Shown: piece after piece, positions 1-8,600 of the stretch
How positions within the stretch are numbered: position 1 is the stretch's first letter
Layout of the letters: every line of letters starts with the position of its first letter
Source of the DNA: Alishewanella jeotgali KCTC 22429
GTDB taxonomy: Bacteria > Pseudomonadota > Gammaproteobacteria > Enterobacterales > Alteromonadaceae
Reading direction: 5' to 3'
Length of the DNA stretch: 64,000 nt
Assembly: GCF_000245735.1 (NCBI RefSeq)
Contig: NZ_AHTH01000005.1
Location: 62,001 to 126,000, forward strand
Position numbers and translations under genes: made by a program
The notes under the pieces: model-generated
Databases searched by the model: none
What the model was told of the DNA's origin: nothing
Seen by the model: only the letters and a program-made list of their open reading frames with translations

Positions 1-99
1 GAGGGTAACTTGCTGGACCAAAAGATCCAGGACAATATCCGGCAATTGCTGCAAGCATTGTCCCTTTGGCAGAAACAATTAAGCCTGCCTGTTGGCTGA
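1..99 (+). CDS. C-terminal end of an unidentified protein (partial)
   Basis: Frame 1 is open from the left edge to a TGA at 97-99 and gives 32 residues ending in LPVG. The fragment is leucine- and glutamine-rich and looks helical (LDQKIQDNIRQLLQALSLW). It carries no motif that identifies a family, so I do not assign a function. It is included because it is open to the edge and is followed directly by a plausible promoter for the next gene. It could be a chance frame. Confidence 0.4.
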   Translation, partial: EGNLLDQKIQDNIRQLLQALSLWQKQLSLPVG

Positions 100-123
100 C
101 GTAAGCGAAAATAGTGTTATAAT
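96..123 (+). promoter_or_regulatory. Candidate sigma-70 promoter for the solute-binding-like gene
   Basis: A -35-like CTGACG at 96-101, a 16-bp spacer and a perfect TATAAT at 118-123. The -10 box is preceded by TG one base away (115-116), which makes it an extended -10. The start codon of the next gene lies 112 bp further on, so the transcript would have a leader of about 105 nt with no obvious structure. Confidence 0.5.
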
Positions 124-235
124 ATCGCGTGTTTAAGGGCGCAATGCCTGGTCTTTGCCTGCAAGGCGTCAGCCATAGCTATGTTGGGTGAGTGCCAGGT
201 GAGTGTTGGGTGATACAAGGATTTATAAATAGCTG

Positions 236-973
236 ATGCGGATTCTGGGATTGTTATTAGCTTTGAGTGTTATGCTGCCGGTTTATGCCACCGCGCCGGC
301 TGAGTCTGTGCTGGAGTTTCGCCAGGCGCTGGGCTCACCGGCTTCCCGCTATAGCCAAAGCCTGCTAACAGAAGCTTATCAACGGCTTGGTGTCGAAGCC
401 CGGTTTATCGAGGTGCCGCTGGGTCGCAGTTTAATCGAATCCGATAAAGGTAATCTGGCCGGTGAGCTGGCGCGCGTGCTGCATATTAACCAACAGTATA
501 AGAATCTGTTGCCAGTGCCTTATGTGCTGTTTGATACCCATGTTTACCTCTATGTTAACCAGCAACGCTGTGCCGGTTGTCAGCTGTCACAAGTCCAAAG
601 CCTGGCCTATGTTCGCGGCAGCTTAATTGTCGAAGAGTTACTGCGGAAGTTACCCGCCTCGCGTCAGGTGATTGGCAGCGGTAGTCTGGATGCCGCCAAA
701 CAAATGTTTTTGACTGGCAAAGTCGATGGCGTACTGTTTCCGGCATACAAACTCAATGCCACTAGCACATTCCCGATCAGTGAGCAAATTCTACAAAGCC
801 TGCCGGATTATCATTTTCTACACCGACAACATCAGGAGCTGATCCCGAGGCTAACGCAGATGTTGTTTCAGCTGGAGCGTGAAGGTTTTGCCGAGCGTCT
901 GCGGTTAAAATACGGCGTACCGGCACCACGACGCCAGCTTTCGCGCAATGAAAAGCCTTTTGCCGAGTACTAG
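236..973 (+). CDS. Periplasmic solute-binding-like protein (SBP family 3 type)
   Basis: A 245-residue protein with a typical Sec signal peptide (MRILGLLLALSVMLPVYA, cleavage near residue 18). The mature part resembles short family-3 amino-acid-binding or transporter-substrate-binding domain proteins: an early segment like YSQSLLTEAYQRLGVE, an internal GSLDAAKQMFLTGKVDGVLF segment typical of the second lobe, and a C-terminal helix like FAERLRLKYG. Such proteins in Alteromonadales are often encoded alone, without ABC permeases, and their ligands are unknown. That is also the case here: no transporter genes are adjacent. The ATG at 236 is preceded by a distant AAGG (217-220), so the ribosome-binding site is weak. 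Two cysteines (CAGC) could form a disulfide. The ligand is not predictable. Confidence 0.7.
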   Translation: MRILGLLLALSVMLPVYATAPAESVLEFRQALGSPASRYSQSLLTEAYQRLGVEARFIEVPLGRSLIESDKGNLAGELARVLHINQQYKNLLPVPYVLFDTHVYLYVNQQRCAGCQLSQVQSLAYVRGSLIVEELLRKLPASRQVIGSGSLDAAKQMFLTGKVDGVLFPAYKLNATSTFPISEQILQSLPDYHFLHRQHQELIPRLTQMLFQLEREGFAERLRLKYGVPAPRRQLSRNEKPFAEY

Positions 974-1011
974 GGCGTGTTACGTCATTTCGTATCACGC
1001 TTTGGCAAATA

Positions 1012-1041
1012 AAAAACCCCGCCAAACAGCGCGGGGTTTTT
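1012..1041. terminator. Bidirectional Rho-independent terminator
   Basis: Perfect 11-bp stem AAAAACCCCGC / GCGGGGTTTTT with an 8-nt loop, between two convergent genes. It has T runs on both strands and can end both transcripts. Confidence 0.9.
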
Positions 1042-1058
1042 CACAACGACCTAGCATT

Positions 1059-3077
1059 CTAACGGGTATATTTTTCCAGCCACTGGAACACTTCGTTATA
1101 CCAGCGCACCCGGTTATCCGGCTTTAAGATCCAGTGGTTTTCATCCGGGAAGATCACCAGGCGCGATTCAATGCCCTTGCGCTGCAGGTTAGTAAAGGCG
1201 CCTAAGCCCTGCGCATAAGGTACCCGATAGTCTTTCAGGCCATGGATCACCAGCATCGGCGTTTGCCATTTATCGGCATGCGCCGCCGGGTTAAATTTCT
1301 GATAGTCTGACTCCGGGTTCCAGGCCGTGCCACCTAAATCAAACTCCGGAAACCAAAGCTCTTCGGTGCTGCCGTAGAAACTTGGCATATCATATAAACC
1401 GGCATGATTGACCAGACACTTAAAGCCATCCGGCCAGTTACCGGCGATCCAGTTCATCATAAAGCCGCCATAAGAGGCGCCGAGCGCACAGGCACGGTTG
1501 CCATCGATCCACGGATAGGCCTGCACCACATGCGCAAAGCCTTTTTGCAGATCAACCAGCGGCTTGCCACCCCAATCACGGCTGATTGAGTCGGTAAAGG
1601 CCTGACCATAGCCGGTAGAACCGTGGAAATCGACCATCACCACCGCATAGCCTTTGGCTGCATACAGTTGGGCATTCCAACGTTCGTTAAACATATTGCC
1701 AAAGCTACCTTGTGGGCCGCCATGCACTAAAAAGGCCATCGGGTACTTTTTGTTTGGCTCAAAGTTCCAGGGTTTAACCAGATAACCATAGACGGTCGCA
1801 TCTTCAGCGCCTTTAAAGCTGAACTGTTCAAAGTCACCAAACTGAATGCCTTCGGCCCATTTGGCATTAACCTGAGTTAATTGCTGTGGCTGTGAACCAT
1901 CCGCATTGGTCTGGAAAATTTCGGCTGGCATATTCAGCCGGTGATTGGTAAACACCAGCTTATCCGCCGCAACTTGCAGATTACCGGCATAGCCATCACC
2001 ATACAGTTTAATCACATCGCCAAAACTGGTGTTAATGGCGTAGATGCTGTACTGCCCGACATCCTGAGTGGTGACATAGATGGTTCTGTTATCACGGCCA
2101 AAATAGAAATCAGAAATCGAGCGATCCCAGTTCGGTGCCACTTCTTTGCGCTCGCCGGTAATCAAATCCAGCAACATCAGGCCAAAACGATCTGCCTCAG
2201 CGCCCGGCTTTTGCATCGCCAGATAGGCCAGAAAACGGCCATCATTGGAGAACTTGGGTTTGGCATCCCAGGCCGGATTGTCGGCCGTCAGATTGACCTT
2301 CTCACCACCATTAATCGACACCTGAAACAAATCAAAGTTAGTGTGCCAGGCCTGATCAACCGCCGGGATCTTGGCACTGAACACCAGTTGCTGATTATCC
2401 GGCGTAAAGGCCACTTCGCTGATACCGGCGATATTGGTATTCCAGTCGGCCATCAGGTTTTTCGCATCAGTAACAGGGGCATCGCCGAGCACCGCCACGT
2501 GCAGATGTTCACGATACTGATCCAGCCAGTGATCCCAGTGCCGTACCATCAACTGGTCATAGGCCAGCGCCGTATCTTTGCGCTCCGCTTCTTTGGCTTT
2601 GGCATCCAGCGTACATTGCAGCGTCTGACAACCGGGTTTCACTGTTAAACTCAGCGCCAGGGTTTTGCCATCGCTGGCCAGTTTAAAGCCGTTAATTGGT
2701 AAGGGTAGCCGGGTCACCTGCCGGGCTTCACCGCCTTCCAGCGCCAGTTGCCACAGCTGGGTGCTGCCAGTGCGATTAGCTAAAAAGAAAATACTCTTGC
2801 CATCCGGGTGCCACTGCACCGCTGTTTCGCGGCTGCTGTTTTCGGTTAAACGGCGAACTTGCCGATTTTCACCCAGTTGCATTAAATAGAGATCATGGCT
2901 GGTATCGGCCGGCGCAAAACCGCCGTTAGTCTGGCTATAAACCAGCGAACGGCCATCCGGCGACAAAGCCAGATTACCAACTTTATTATGTTGATTCAGA
3001 TGTTCGACCGTCAGTGGTCCTTTGGCCAGCGCACCAGCACTAAAGAGTGCTAACGCCACTAAACTCAGATGTTTCAT
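1059..3077 (-). CDS. S9 family peptidase (prolyl oligopeptidase / DPP-like)
   Basis: A 672-residue exported serine peptidase. A signal peptide (MKHLSLVALALFSAGALA) is followed by a beta-propeller region with TolB/WD40-like blades (LSPDGRSLVYS, QWHPDGKSIFFLANR, FSNDGRFLAYL) up to about residue 400. The C-terminal alpha/beta-hydrolase domain contains the nucleophile elbow GASYGG (Ser about 535), Asp about 616 in HGLKDYRVP and His about 648 in DENHW. That is the S9 triad in the correct order. These enzymes cut oligopeptides after proline or alanine or release N-terminal dipeptides; which one applies here cannot be read from the sequence. It acts in the periplasm or is surface-exposed. The start has a good Shine-Dalgarno (GGGGGAAGC-ATG). 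It is a single-gene unit between terminators. Confidence 0.92.
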   Translation of the reverse strand: MKHLSLVALALFSAGALAKGPLTVEHLNQHNKVGNLALSPDGRSLVYSQTNGGFAPADTSHDLYLMQLGENRQVRRLTENSSRETAVQWHPDGKSIFFLANRTGSTQLWQLALEGGEARQVTRLPLPINGFKLASDGKTLALSLTVKPGCQTLQCTLDAKAKEAERKDTALAYDQLMVRHWDHWLDQYREHLHVAVLGDAPVTDAKNLMADWNTNIAGISEVAFTPDNQQLVFSAKIPAVDQAWHTNFDLFQVSINGGEKVNLTADNPAWDAKPKFSNDGRFLAYLAMQKPGAEADRFGLMLLDLITGERKEVAPNWDRSISDFYFGRDNRTIYVTTQDVGQYSIYAINTSFGDVIKLYGDGYAGNLQVAADKLVFTNHRLNMPAEIFQTNADGSQPQQLTQVNAKWAEGIQFGDFEQFSFKGAEDATVYGYLVKPWNFEPNKKYPMAFLVHGGPQGSFGNMFNERWNAQLYAAKGYAVVMVDFHGSTGYGQAFTDSISRDWGGKPLVDLQKGFAHVVQAYPWIDGNRACALGASYGGFMMNWIAGNWPDGFKCLVNHAGLYDMPSFYGSTEELWFPEFDLGGTAWNPESDYQKFNPAAHADKWQTPMLVIHGLKDYRVPYAQGLGAFTNLQRKGIESRLVIFPDENHWILKPDNRVRWYNEVFQWLEKYTR

Positions 3078-3093
3078 GCTTCCCCCAGTTAGT

Positions 3094-3118
3094 AAAAAGC
3101 CGCAGTCATCGCTGCGGC
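3094..3118 (-). terminator. Terminator of the fumarase gene
   Basis: On the minus strand a GCCGCAG / CTGCGGC stem with a 6-nt loop is followed by TTTTT (plus-strand AAAAA at 3094-3098). It lies 11 bp beyond the fumarase stop codon. Confidence 0.85.
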
Positions 3119-3128
3119 CTTGTTAGAA

Positions 3129-4658
3129 TCAGGCTTTCAGTTTGGCATCCAGCTCAGCAATATTGGCTTTCCAAATTGCCGGCCCCTGCTTATGCACGTT
3201 ATTACCGTTGCTGTCCACTGCTACAGTTACCGGCATATCTTCGACTTCAAACTCATAGATCGCTTCCATACCCAGATCGGCAAAGGCCACGACCCGGGCT
3301 TTCTTAATGGCTTTCGACACCAGATAAGCGGCGCCGCCCACGGCCATCAGATAAACAGCTTTATGCTGTTTGATACTCTCAACCGTTTGATCACCGCGCT
3401 CGGATTTACCAATCATGCCCAGCAGACCAGTTTGCGACAACATCATATCGGTAAATTTATCCATCCGGGTCGCGGTTGTCGGGCCGGCCGGGCCTACTAC
3501 TTCATCACGTACGGCATCAACCGGGCCAACGTAATAGATAAATTTATTTTTCAGATCGACGCCTTGTGGTAAACCTTCGCCTTTATTCAGCATATCGGCA
3601 ATGCGTTTGTGTGCCGCATCACGGCCGGTTAACATCTTACCGCTTAACAGCACAGTTTCACCGGCTTGCCAGCTTTGTACATCCTCTGGCGTCACGGTAT
3701 CCAGATTGACCCGGCGCACATTGCTACCAAGCTCCCAGGTCACCTGCGGCCAGTCTTCCAGTTTCGGCGGCGTAATATCGGCCGGGCCAGAACCATCTAA
3801 ATGGAAATGCACATGGCGGGTGGCAGCACAGTTCGGGATCATGACCACCGGCAATGAGGCCGCATGGGTGGGTACTGATTTGATTTTGACATCTACGACC
3901 GTGGTTAAGCCACCCAAGCCCTGGGCGCCAATGCCCAGTTTGTTCACTTTTTCATACAACTCTAACCGCAGTTTTTCTTCCGCGTTTTGCGGCCCTCTGG
4001 CCAGCAACTCCTGAATATCCACCGGCTCCATCAGCGATTCTTTCGCCAGCACCGCGGCTTTTTCCGCCGTACCGCCAATACCGATGCCGAGCATGCCCGG
4101 CGGACACCAGCCAGCACCCATTTTTGGCAAGGTTTCCAGCACCCAATCGACAATAGAATCGGACGGATTCAACATTGCCATCTTGGTTTTATTTTCTGAA
4201 CCACCGCCTTTAGCGGCGATCATCACTTCGACATGATGACCAGGCACCAGATCGATATGCACTACCGCTGGCGTATTATCCTTGGTATTTTTACGTAAAC
4301 CGGCCGGATCGGCAACAATAGAGGCCCGCAGCGGGTTATCCGGATTCATATAAGCACGGCGGGTGCCTTCATCCACCATTTGCTGCACCGTCAGGTCTGT
4401 TTTATCCCATTTCACATCCATGCCAATCTTCACGAAGCAGGTAACAATGCCGGTATCCTGACAGATTGGACGATGGCCTTCGGCTGACATCCGCGAGTTA
4501 ATCAGAATTTGTGCAATGGCATCTTTCGCGGCCTGGTTTTGCTCTTTGTGATAAGCCACTTCCAGTGCCTGAATAAAATCCAGTGGGTGATAATAGGAGA
4601 TGTACTGCAGCGCATCTTCGATGCTTTCAATAAAATCTTGTTGGCGAATAACCGTCAT
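3129..4658 (-). CDS. fumA: Fumarate hydratase, class I (iron-sulfur)
   Basis: Catalyses the reversible hydration of fumarate to L-malate in the TCA cycle; cytosolic, [4Fe-4S]-dependent and oxygen-sensitive. The N-terminal alpha domain carries the cluster cysteines in PICQDTG (Cys66), GWCPPGM and PNCAATRH, and the C-terminal beta domain carries the fumarase-type swivelling fold (GPTTATRMDKF, AVGGAAYL). I start the gene at the ATG at 4658, because GAGGAAGGG lies 6-7 bases upstream and the protein then begins MTVIRQQDF, like other bacterial class I fumarases. A longer frame to 4694 has no ribosome-binding site. The length is about 509 residues against about 548 for E. coli FumA. The symbol could equally be fumB. 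It is transcribed alone and ends at a strong terminator. Confidence 0.95.
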   Translation of the reverse strand: MTVIRQQDFIESIEDALQYISYYHPLDFIQALEVAYHKEQNQAAKDAIAQILINSRMSAEGHRPICQDTGIVTCFVKIGMDVKWDKTDLTVQQMVDEGTRRAYMNPDNPLRASIVADPAGLRKNTKDNTPAVVHIDLVPGHHVEVMIAAKGGGSENKTKMAMLNPSDSIVDWVLETLPKMGAGWCPPGMLGIGIGGTAEKAAVLAKESLMEPVDIQELLARGPQNAEEKLRLELYEKVNKLGIGAQGLGGLTTVVDVKIKSVPTHAASLPVVMIPNCAATRHVHFHLDGSGPADITPPKLEDWPQVTWELGSNVRRVNLDTVTPEDVQSWQAGETVLLSGKMLTGRDAAHKRIADMLNKGEGLPQGVDLKNKFIYYVGPVDAVRDEVVGPAGPTTATRMDKFTDMMLSQTGLLGMIGKSERGDQTVESIKQHKAVYLMAVGGAAYLVSKAIKKARVVAFADLGMEAIYEFEVEDMPVTVAVDSNGNNVHKQGPAIWKANIAELDAKLKA

Positions 4659-4694
4659 GCTTGCCCTTCCTCTGTCGCCCAAGCGGCGAGACAT

Positions 4695-4723
4695 TTAACT
4701 ATTAGTGTGGGTGCTGGTATGAT
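4695..4723 (+). promoter_or_regulatory. Candidate promoter for pabB
   Basis: -35 TTAACT (4695-4700), a 17-bp spacer and -10 TATGAT (4718-4723), ending 33 bp before the pabB start in the divergent fumA-pabB gap. Confidence 0.45.
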
Positions 4724-4756
4724 AGCGCGCATCCCCAACAGCGGCTAGTCCAAATC

Positions 4757-6136
4757 ATGCAGCAGTATCTGATATACGACGCCAAATCTGAACCCGAATT
4801 TTCTCTGCTGGAGATTTTTGCTCATTTTGCCAGCGAGCCCTGGTCAATGTTGCTCGATTCCGCGGATGCCAGTCACCCGAATAGCCGTTACCAGATTATG
4901 GTGGCACAGCCGGTGGCAACCCTGCATAGCCAGCACGGTAACACCATCCTGACCGACGAGCACGGCAGCCATCATTACACAACCGATCCGTTCAAGGTAT
5001 TAGACTGTGCGCTAAAGCGTTACTTTGCTACGCCCTGTCACAGTGAGCTGCCCTTTGTCGGCGGCGCCCTTGGTTATTTTGGTTATGATCTGGGCCGCTA
5101 TCTGGAACGCCTGCCGGAACAGGCGCAAGCTGATTTGCAGCTACCGGATATGGCGCTGGGTCTGTATCAATGGGCGCTGATTTATGATCAACAACAAAAG
5201 CAGCTCTGGTACACCGATTACCGGCAGGATGCGGAACAACACTGGCATAAATTGCAGCAAAGATTAAGCACGCAACCGCCGCTAAGCCGCCCCTTTAGTT
5301 TGCAAAGTGACTGGCAAGCCAATATGACCCAGGCTGAGTATCAGCATAAATTCGCCCGGGTACAGCAAGAGCTAAGTAGCGGTAACTGTTATCAGATTAA
5401 TCTGGCACAACGTTTTAGCGCCGCTTATCAGGGCGACGAATGGCAGGCGTATCTGAAGCTACGGCAAAAAAATGCAGCGCCCTTTTCGGCCTTTATCCGC
5501 TTGCCAGCCGCTGCGGTGCTCAGTATCTCGCCGGAACGCTTTTTGCTGCTGCAGGATGGTCAGATTGAAACCAAGCCAATTAAAGGTACCCGGCCGCGTG
5601 GTTTCTGTGCCCAAACCGACCAGATAGAAGCTGAAAATCTGAAAACCTCGCCAAAAGATCGCGCTGAAAATGTGATGATTGTCGATTTGCTGCGCAACGA
5701 TCTGGGTAAAGTATGTCAGCCGGGGTCGGTCGAGGTGCCGGCCTTGTTTGCCATTGAGAGCTTTCCGGCCGTACATCATCTGGTCAGTACCGTTACCGGC
5801 ACTCTGGCAGCGCCGAATAGCGCCTGTGATTTGCTGCGGGCGGCTTTTCCCGGCGGCTCTATTACCGGCGCCCCGAAAATCAGTGCCATGCAATTAATTG
5901 AACAGCTGGAACCCCACCGGCGCAGCGTCTATTGCGGCGCTATCGGCTATATCAGCAGTACCGGCCGTATGGATACCAATATCGCTATCCGCACTCTGGT
6001 TTGCGAACAGGGGCAGATCCATTGCTGGGCCGGTGGTGGTCTGGTGGCGGATTCGAAAGCTGACAGCGAATATCAGGAAACGCTGGATAAGGTGGCAAAA
6101 ATTCTGCCGGTATTAACTGCGATACCGCGAGCTTAA
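4757..6136 (+). CDS. pabB: Aminodeoxychorismate synthase component I
   Basis: A 459-residue chorismate-binding enzyme. With the PabA glutaminase it makes 4-amino-4-deoxychorismate from chorismate and glutamine, the first committed step to p-aminobenzoate and folate. The N-terminal third matches the Anth_synt_I_N domain (FVGGALGYFGYDLGRYLE), and residues from about 190 onward form the chorismate-binding domain. Signature stretches are NCYQINLAQRF, PERFLLL, ETKPIKGTRPRG, the metal-binding ENVMIVDLLRNDLGKV, FPGGSITGAPKISAM and CGAIGYIS. The length fits single-domain PabB (453 in E. coli). PIKGT, carrying the lysine near position 274, marks it as PabB rather than TrpE. A Nudix gene follows 15 bp downstream, the same order as pabB-nudL in E. 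coli, so the two are probably cotranscribed. Confidence 0.95.
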   Translation: MQQYLIYDAKSEPEFSLLEIFAHFASEPWSMLLDSADASHPNSRYQIMVAQPVATLHSQHGNTILTDEHGSHHYTTDPFKVLDCALKRYFATPCHSELPFVGGALGYFGYDLGRYLERLPEQAQADLQLPDMALGLYQWALIYDQQQKQLWYTDYRQDAEQHWHKLQQRLSTQPPLSRPFSLQSDWQANMTQAEYQHKFARVQQELSSGNCYQINLAQRFSAAYQGDEWQAYLKLRQKNAAPFSAFIRLPAAAVLSISPERFLLLQDGQIETKPIKGTRPRGFCAQTDQIEAENLKTSPKDRAENVMIVDLLRNDLGKVCQPGSVEVPALFAIESFPAVHHLVSTVTGTLAAPNSACDLLRAAFPGGSITGAPKISAMQLIEQLEPHRRSVYCGAIGYISSTGRMDTNIAIRTLVCEQGQIHCWAGGGLVADSKADSEYQETLDKVAKILPVLTAIPRA

Positions 6137-6151
6137 AGGAATAAACAGCAG

Positions 6152-6715
6152 GTGCAAGCCGAACAATTTTTGAACCGCTATCTACTCAGACCATTGCCTG
6201 CAACCACGCCACAGCCGCTAGTTGCAGAGCTAAGGCGCAGCGCTGTGTTGGTACCGCTGCTGCACTACGCAGACGAGCTACACCTGCTGTTGACACGCCG
6301 CGCTCTGACACTGGCCCATCATCCGGGGCAAATCAGCTTCCCCGGTGGCATGCTGGAAACAGGTGAGACGGCTATTCAGGCGGCCTGCCGCGAAGCCGAA
6401 GAAGAGATAGGCTTGCCAGCAACAACTATCCGGGTACTGGGTGAGTTACAGCCACTACAAACATTAACTGGTTTTCATATTAGTCCGGTCGTCGCCCTGG
6501 TAACGCCAGGTCAGGCCTATCGTTTGAATAAGCAGGAAGTCAGTGAAATCTTTGAAGTGCCGCTTAGCTTTTTTCTGAACCCTGCCAGTCAGCAGGGATG
6601 GCCAGTCTGGTGGCGCGGTAAACAGCAACACCTGACCGTAATACCTTATCAGGACAAGCTGATTTGGGGCGCCACAGCCGGCATTATTCAGCAATTATTA
6701 ACCCAGATCCGCTGA
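6152..6715 (+). CDS. nudL: Nudix hydrolase, probable coenzyme A pyrophosphatase
   Basis: A 187-residue Nudix protein starting with GTG at 6152, 15 bp after pabB, with AAGGA a few bases upstream. The Nudix box is complete: GGMLETGETAIQAACREAEE followed by EIGLP fits GX5EX7REUXEEXGU. The segment LTRRALTLAHHPGQISFPGG is the CoA-type signature preceding the Nudix box. E. coli NudL (YeaB), a putative CoA diphosphatase, is encoded directly after pabB, and that order is kept here. The expected reaction is hydrolysis of CoA or acyl-CoA to phosphopantetheine and 3',5'-ADP, which would turn over oxidised CoA. The gene family is sure; the exact substrate is inferred. Confidence 0.9.
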   Translation: MQAEQFLNRYLLRPLPATTPQPLVAELRRSAVLVPLLHYADELHLLLTRRALTLAHHPGQISFPGGMLETGETAIQAACREAEEEIGLPATTIRVLGELQPLQTLTGFHISPVVALVTPGQAYRLNKQEVSEIFEVPLSFFLNPASQQGWPVWWRGKQQHLTVIPYQDKLIWGATAGIIQQLLTQIR

Positions 6716-6852
6716 GCGCAGCCTGCAATATGCGAATTTTGTAAAGAAAACTGCACTCTCGCGCGAAAAAAGACACTGAATAGAGCTGTTGCAGATACTG
6801 AACAGACCTCTGGCGCCCTGACAGCCATGGCATCCATCAGTTAGAATACCGA

Positions 6853-6880
6853 CTATCAGGCTCCCTACTCTAACTATAAT
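6853..6880 (+). promoter_or_regulatory. Possible promoter for sdaA
   Basis: A perfect -10 TATAAT at 6875-6880 lies 11 bp before the sdaA start codon. The best -35 at 16-bp spacing (CTATCA, 6853-6858) is poor. If used, the leader would be only a few nucleotides long, so the promoter call is weak. Confidence 0.3.
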
Positions 6881-6891
6881 AAGTCGTATTT

Positions 6892-8274
6892 ATGATCATT
6901 AGTGCATTTGATATGTTTAGCATCGGCATTGGCCCCTCCAGCTCCCATACGGTGGGCCCAATGCGTGCAGCAAAGAAATTTACTGAGCAGCTGCAACAAC
7001 AGCAACTGTTAAGCCGTTGTGATAGCGTAAAAGTGGAATTATTCGGCTCGCTGGGCCAAACCGGTATTGGCCATGGCACTGGCAAGGCGGTGATCCTGGG
7101 GTTGTCTGGCTACTTGCCGGAAAGCGTCGACCCGGATGCAGTAGAAGGTATTCTGCGCCAGGTGCATGACAGCCAAAAGTTACAACTGGCACAGCAACAC
7201 GCGGTGAATTTCCCACGCGACGGCGCCATTGTGTTCCACCGCCGTAAAACGCTGAAAGAGCACTCCAATGGCATGGAGCTGATTGCTTATGACAGCGAGA
7301 AAAATGTGCTGCTAAGCGAAGTCTACTTTTCCATTGGTGGCGGTTTTATCGTGAAAGCCGAAGATTTTGCCAAAGAAAAAGAAGCAGCCAGTCAGTTCGT
7401 CGCGGCTAACCCACCACCCTACCCATTTGAGTCAGGCGCAGAGTTATTAGCACTGTGTAAAGAGCATGGCCTGTCGATTTCGGGCTTGATGCATGAAAAC
7501 GAAAGAGTGCTGCGTAGCAGTGCGCAAATTGAAAGTGAGCTGAATAATATCTGGCTGACGATGCGCGCCTGTATTGAACGCGGTATTCGCACCGAGGGTA
7601 TTTTACCCGGTGGCTTAAAAGTGAAACGCCGCGCCCCCGCCTTACATAAAAAGCTGATGGCAGAGAAAAGTGCCGATCCACTGCAGGTAATGGACTGGGT
7701 CAATCTGTTTGCGCTGGCGGTAAACGAGGAAAACGCCGCCGGTGGTCGGGTCGTTACTGCACCGACTAACGGTGCTGCCGGTATTATTCCGGCGGTGTTA
7801 ATGTACTACGACAAATTTATTCAGCCGGTCAGCCCGGAAATCGCCAGTCGCTATCTGTTAACCGCGGCCGCCATTGGTATTTTGTATAAGAAAAATGCCT
7901 CGATATCCGGCGCCGAAGTCGGTTGTCAGGGTGAAGTTGGCGTAGCCTGCTCAATGGCCGCAGCGGCACTAACCGAAATTCTAGGTGGCAGCCCGCAGCA
8001 TGTTGAGAACGCGGCTGAGATTGGCATGGAGCATAATCTGGGCTTAACCTGTGATCCGGTTGGCGGTTTAGTGCAGGTGCCCTGTATTGAACGCAATGCG
8101 ATGGGTTCGATTAAAGCCATTAACGCTTCGCGACTGGCGCTACGTGGCAGTGGCGATCACAAGGTATCGCTGGATAAGGTGATCAAAACCATGTGGGATA
8201 CCGGTAAGGATATGCAGACCAAGTACAAAGAAACCTCACGCGGTGGTCTGGCGGTAAATATTATCGAGTGTTAA
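6892..8274 (+). CDS. sdaA: L-serine dehydratase (iron-sulfur, single-chain)
   Basis: Deaminates L-serine to pyruvate and ammonia using a [4Fe-4S] cluster. The 460-residue length matches E. coli SdaA/SdaB. The N-terminal beta domain begins with the family signature [11 protein letters not shown] (residues 14-24). The C-terminal alpha domain carries the cluster cysteines in the spacing C-x41-C-x10-C (VGCQGEVG ... [15 protein letters not shown]), exactly the pattern known for bacterial L-serine dehydratases. [20 protein letters not shown] surrounds the active site. It could be named sdaB as well; the two isozymes cannot be told apart from sequence alone. It appears monocistronic. Confidence 0.95.
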   Translation: MIISAFDMFSIGIGPSSSHTVGPMRAAKKFTEQLQQQQLLSRCDSVKVELFGSLGQTGIGHGTGKAVILGLSGYLPESVDPDAVEGILRQVHDSQKLQLAQQHAVNFPRDGAIVFHRRKTLKEHSNGMELIAYDSEKNVLLSEVYFSIGGGFIVKAEDFAKEKEAASQFVAANPPPYPFESGAELLALCKEHGLSISGLMHENERVLRSSAQIESELNNIWLTMRACIERGIRTEGILPGGLKVKRRAPALHKKLMAEKSADPLQVMDWVNLFALAVNEENAAGGRVVTAPTNGAAGIIPAVLMYYDKFIQPVSPEIASRYLLTAAAIGILYKKNASISGAEVGCQGEVGVACSMAAAALTEILGGSPQHVENAAEIGMEHNLGLTCDPVGGLVQVPCIERNAMGSIKAINASRLALRGSGDHKVSLDKVIKTMWDTGKDMQTKYKETSRGGLAVNIIEC

Positions 8275-8299
8275 AGCGCTGTGGTGCTATTTGTGCCGG

Positions 8300-8560
8300 C
8301 TAGCCGGCCGGTGCCAGGCCATCTTCATCAGTAAGCGGAAAATCAACCAGTTCCGCTTGCTGATAATCCTGCAATAATTGTTCAGCCTGCTCCGCCTGCT
8401 CGTCGGCGACAAACACATTAGCAAAACCCAGCGCGGCCAAATCCCCTACCGCACCCTGCAAATAATGACCACCGACGTAGGTGTCAATCCCCTGGCTATT
8501 TAGCATCCCGGCGATAATATGGGCTTCCAATATATCGTTGGCACGAAAGATAATTTTCAT
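8300..8560 (-). CDS. DUF2007 family protein (putative signal-transducing protein)
   Basis: An 86-residue cytosolic protein. The pattern KIIFRANDILEAHIIAGMLNSQGIDTYVGG is typical of DUF2007: a ferredoxin-like alpha/beta fold that starts with a short strand followed by a helix holding E-A-x(2,3)-L. The FANVFVADEQAEQAEQLLQDY half supplies the second beta-alpha unit. The C-terminus is acidic. The family is widespread and sometimes labelled 'putative prokaryotic signal transducing protein', but no biochemical role is established. It is the last gene in a run transcribed leftwards with lactate permease, about 40 bp away, so coexpression is possible. A 14-bp palindrome (GCCGGCTAGCCGGC) overlaps its stop codon. 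Confidence 0.75.
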   Translation of the reverse strand: MKIIFRANDILEAHIIAGMLNSQGIDTYVGGHYLQGAVGDLAALGFANVFVADEQAEQAEQLLQDYQQAELVDFPLTDEDGLAPAG

Positions 8561-8600
8561 AAATGTCCCTGTTTTAGGGCGTTAAGACACCCTTGACAGC

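Noticed and set aside
1941-2648. Long plus-strand frame (235 codons) opposite the S9 peptidase
   Set aside because: It is fully antisense to a well-supported peptidase gene, has no recognisable motif, and is a by-product of codon bias.
8289-8305. Palindrome GCCGGCTAGCCGGC as a terminator
   Set aside because: It has no loop bases or T run and overlaps the stop codon of the DUF2007 gene. It is probably chance in GC-rich sequence.
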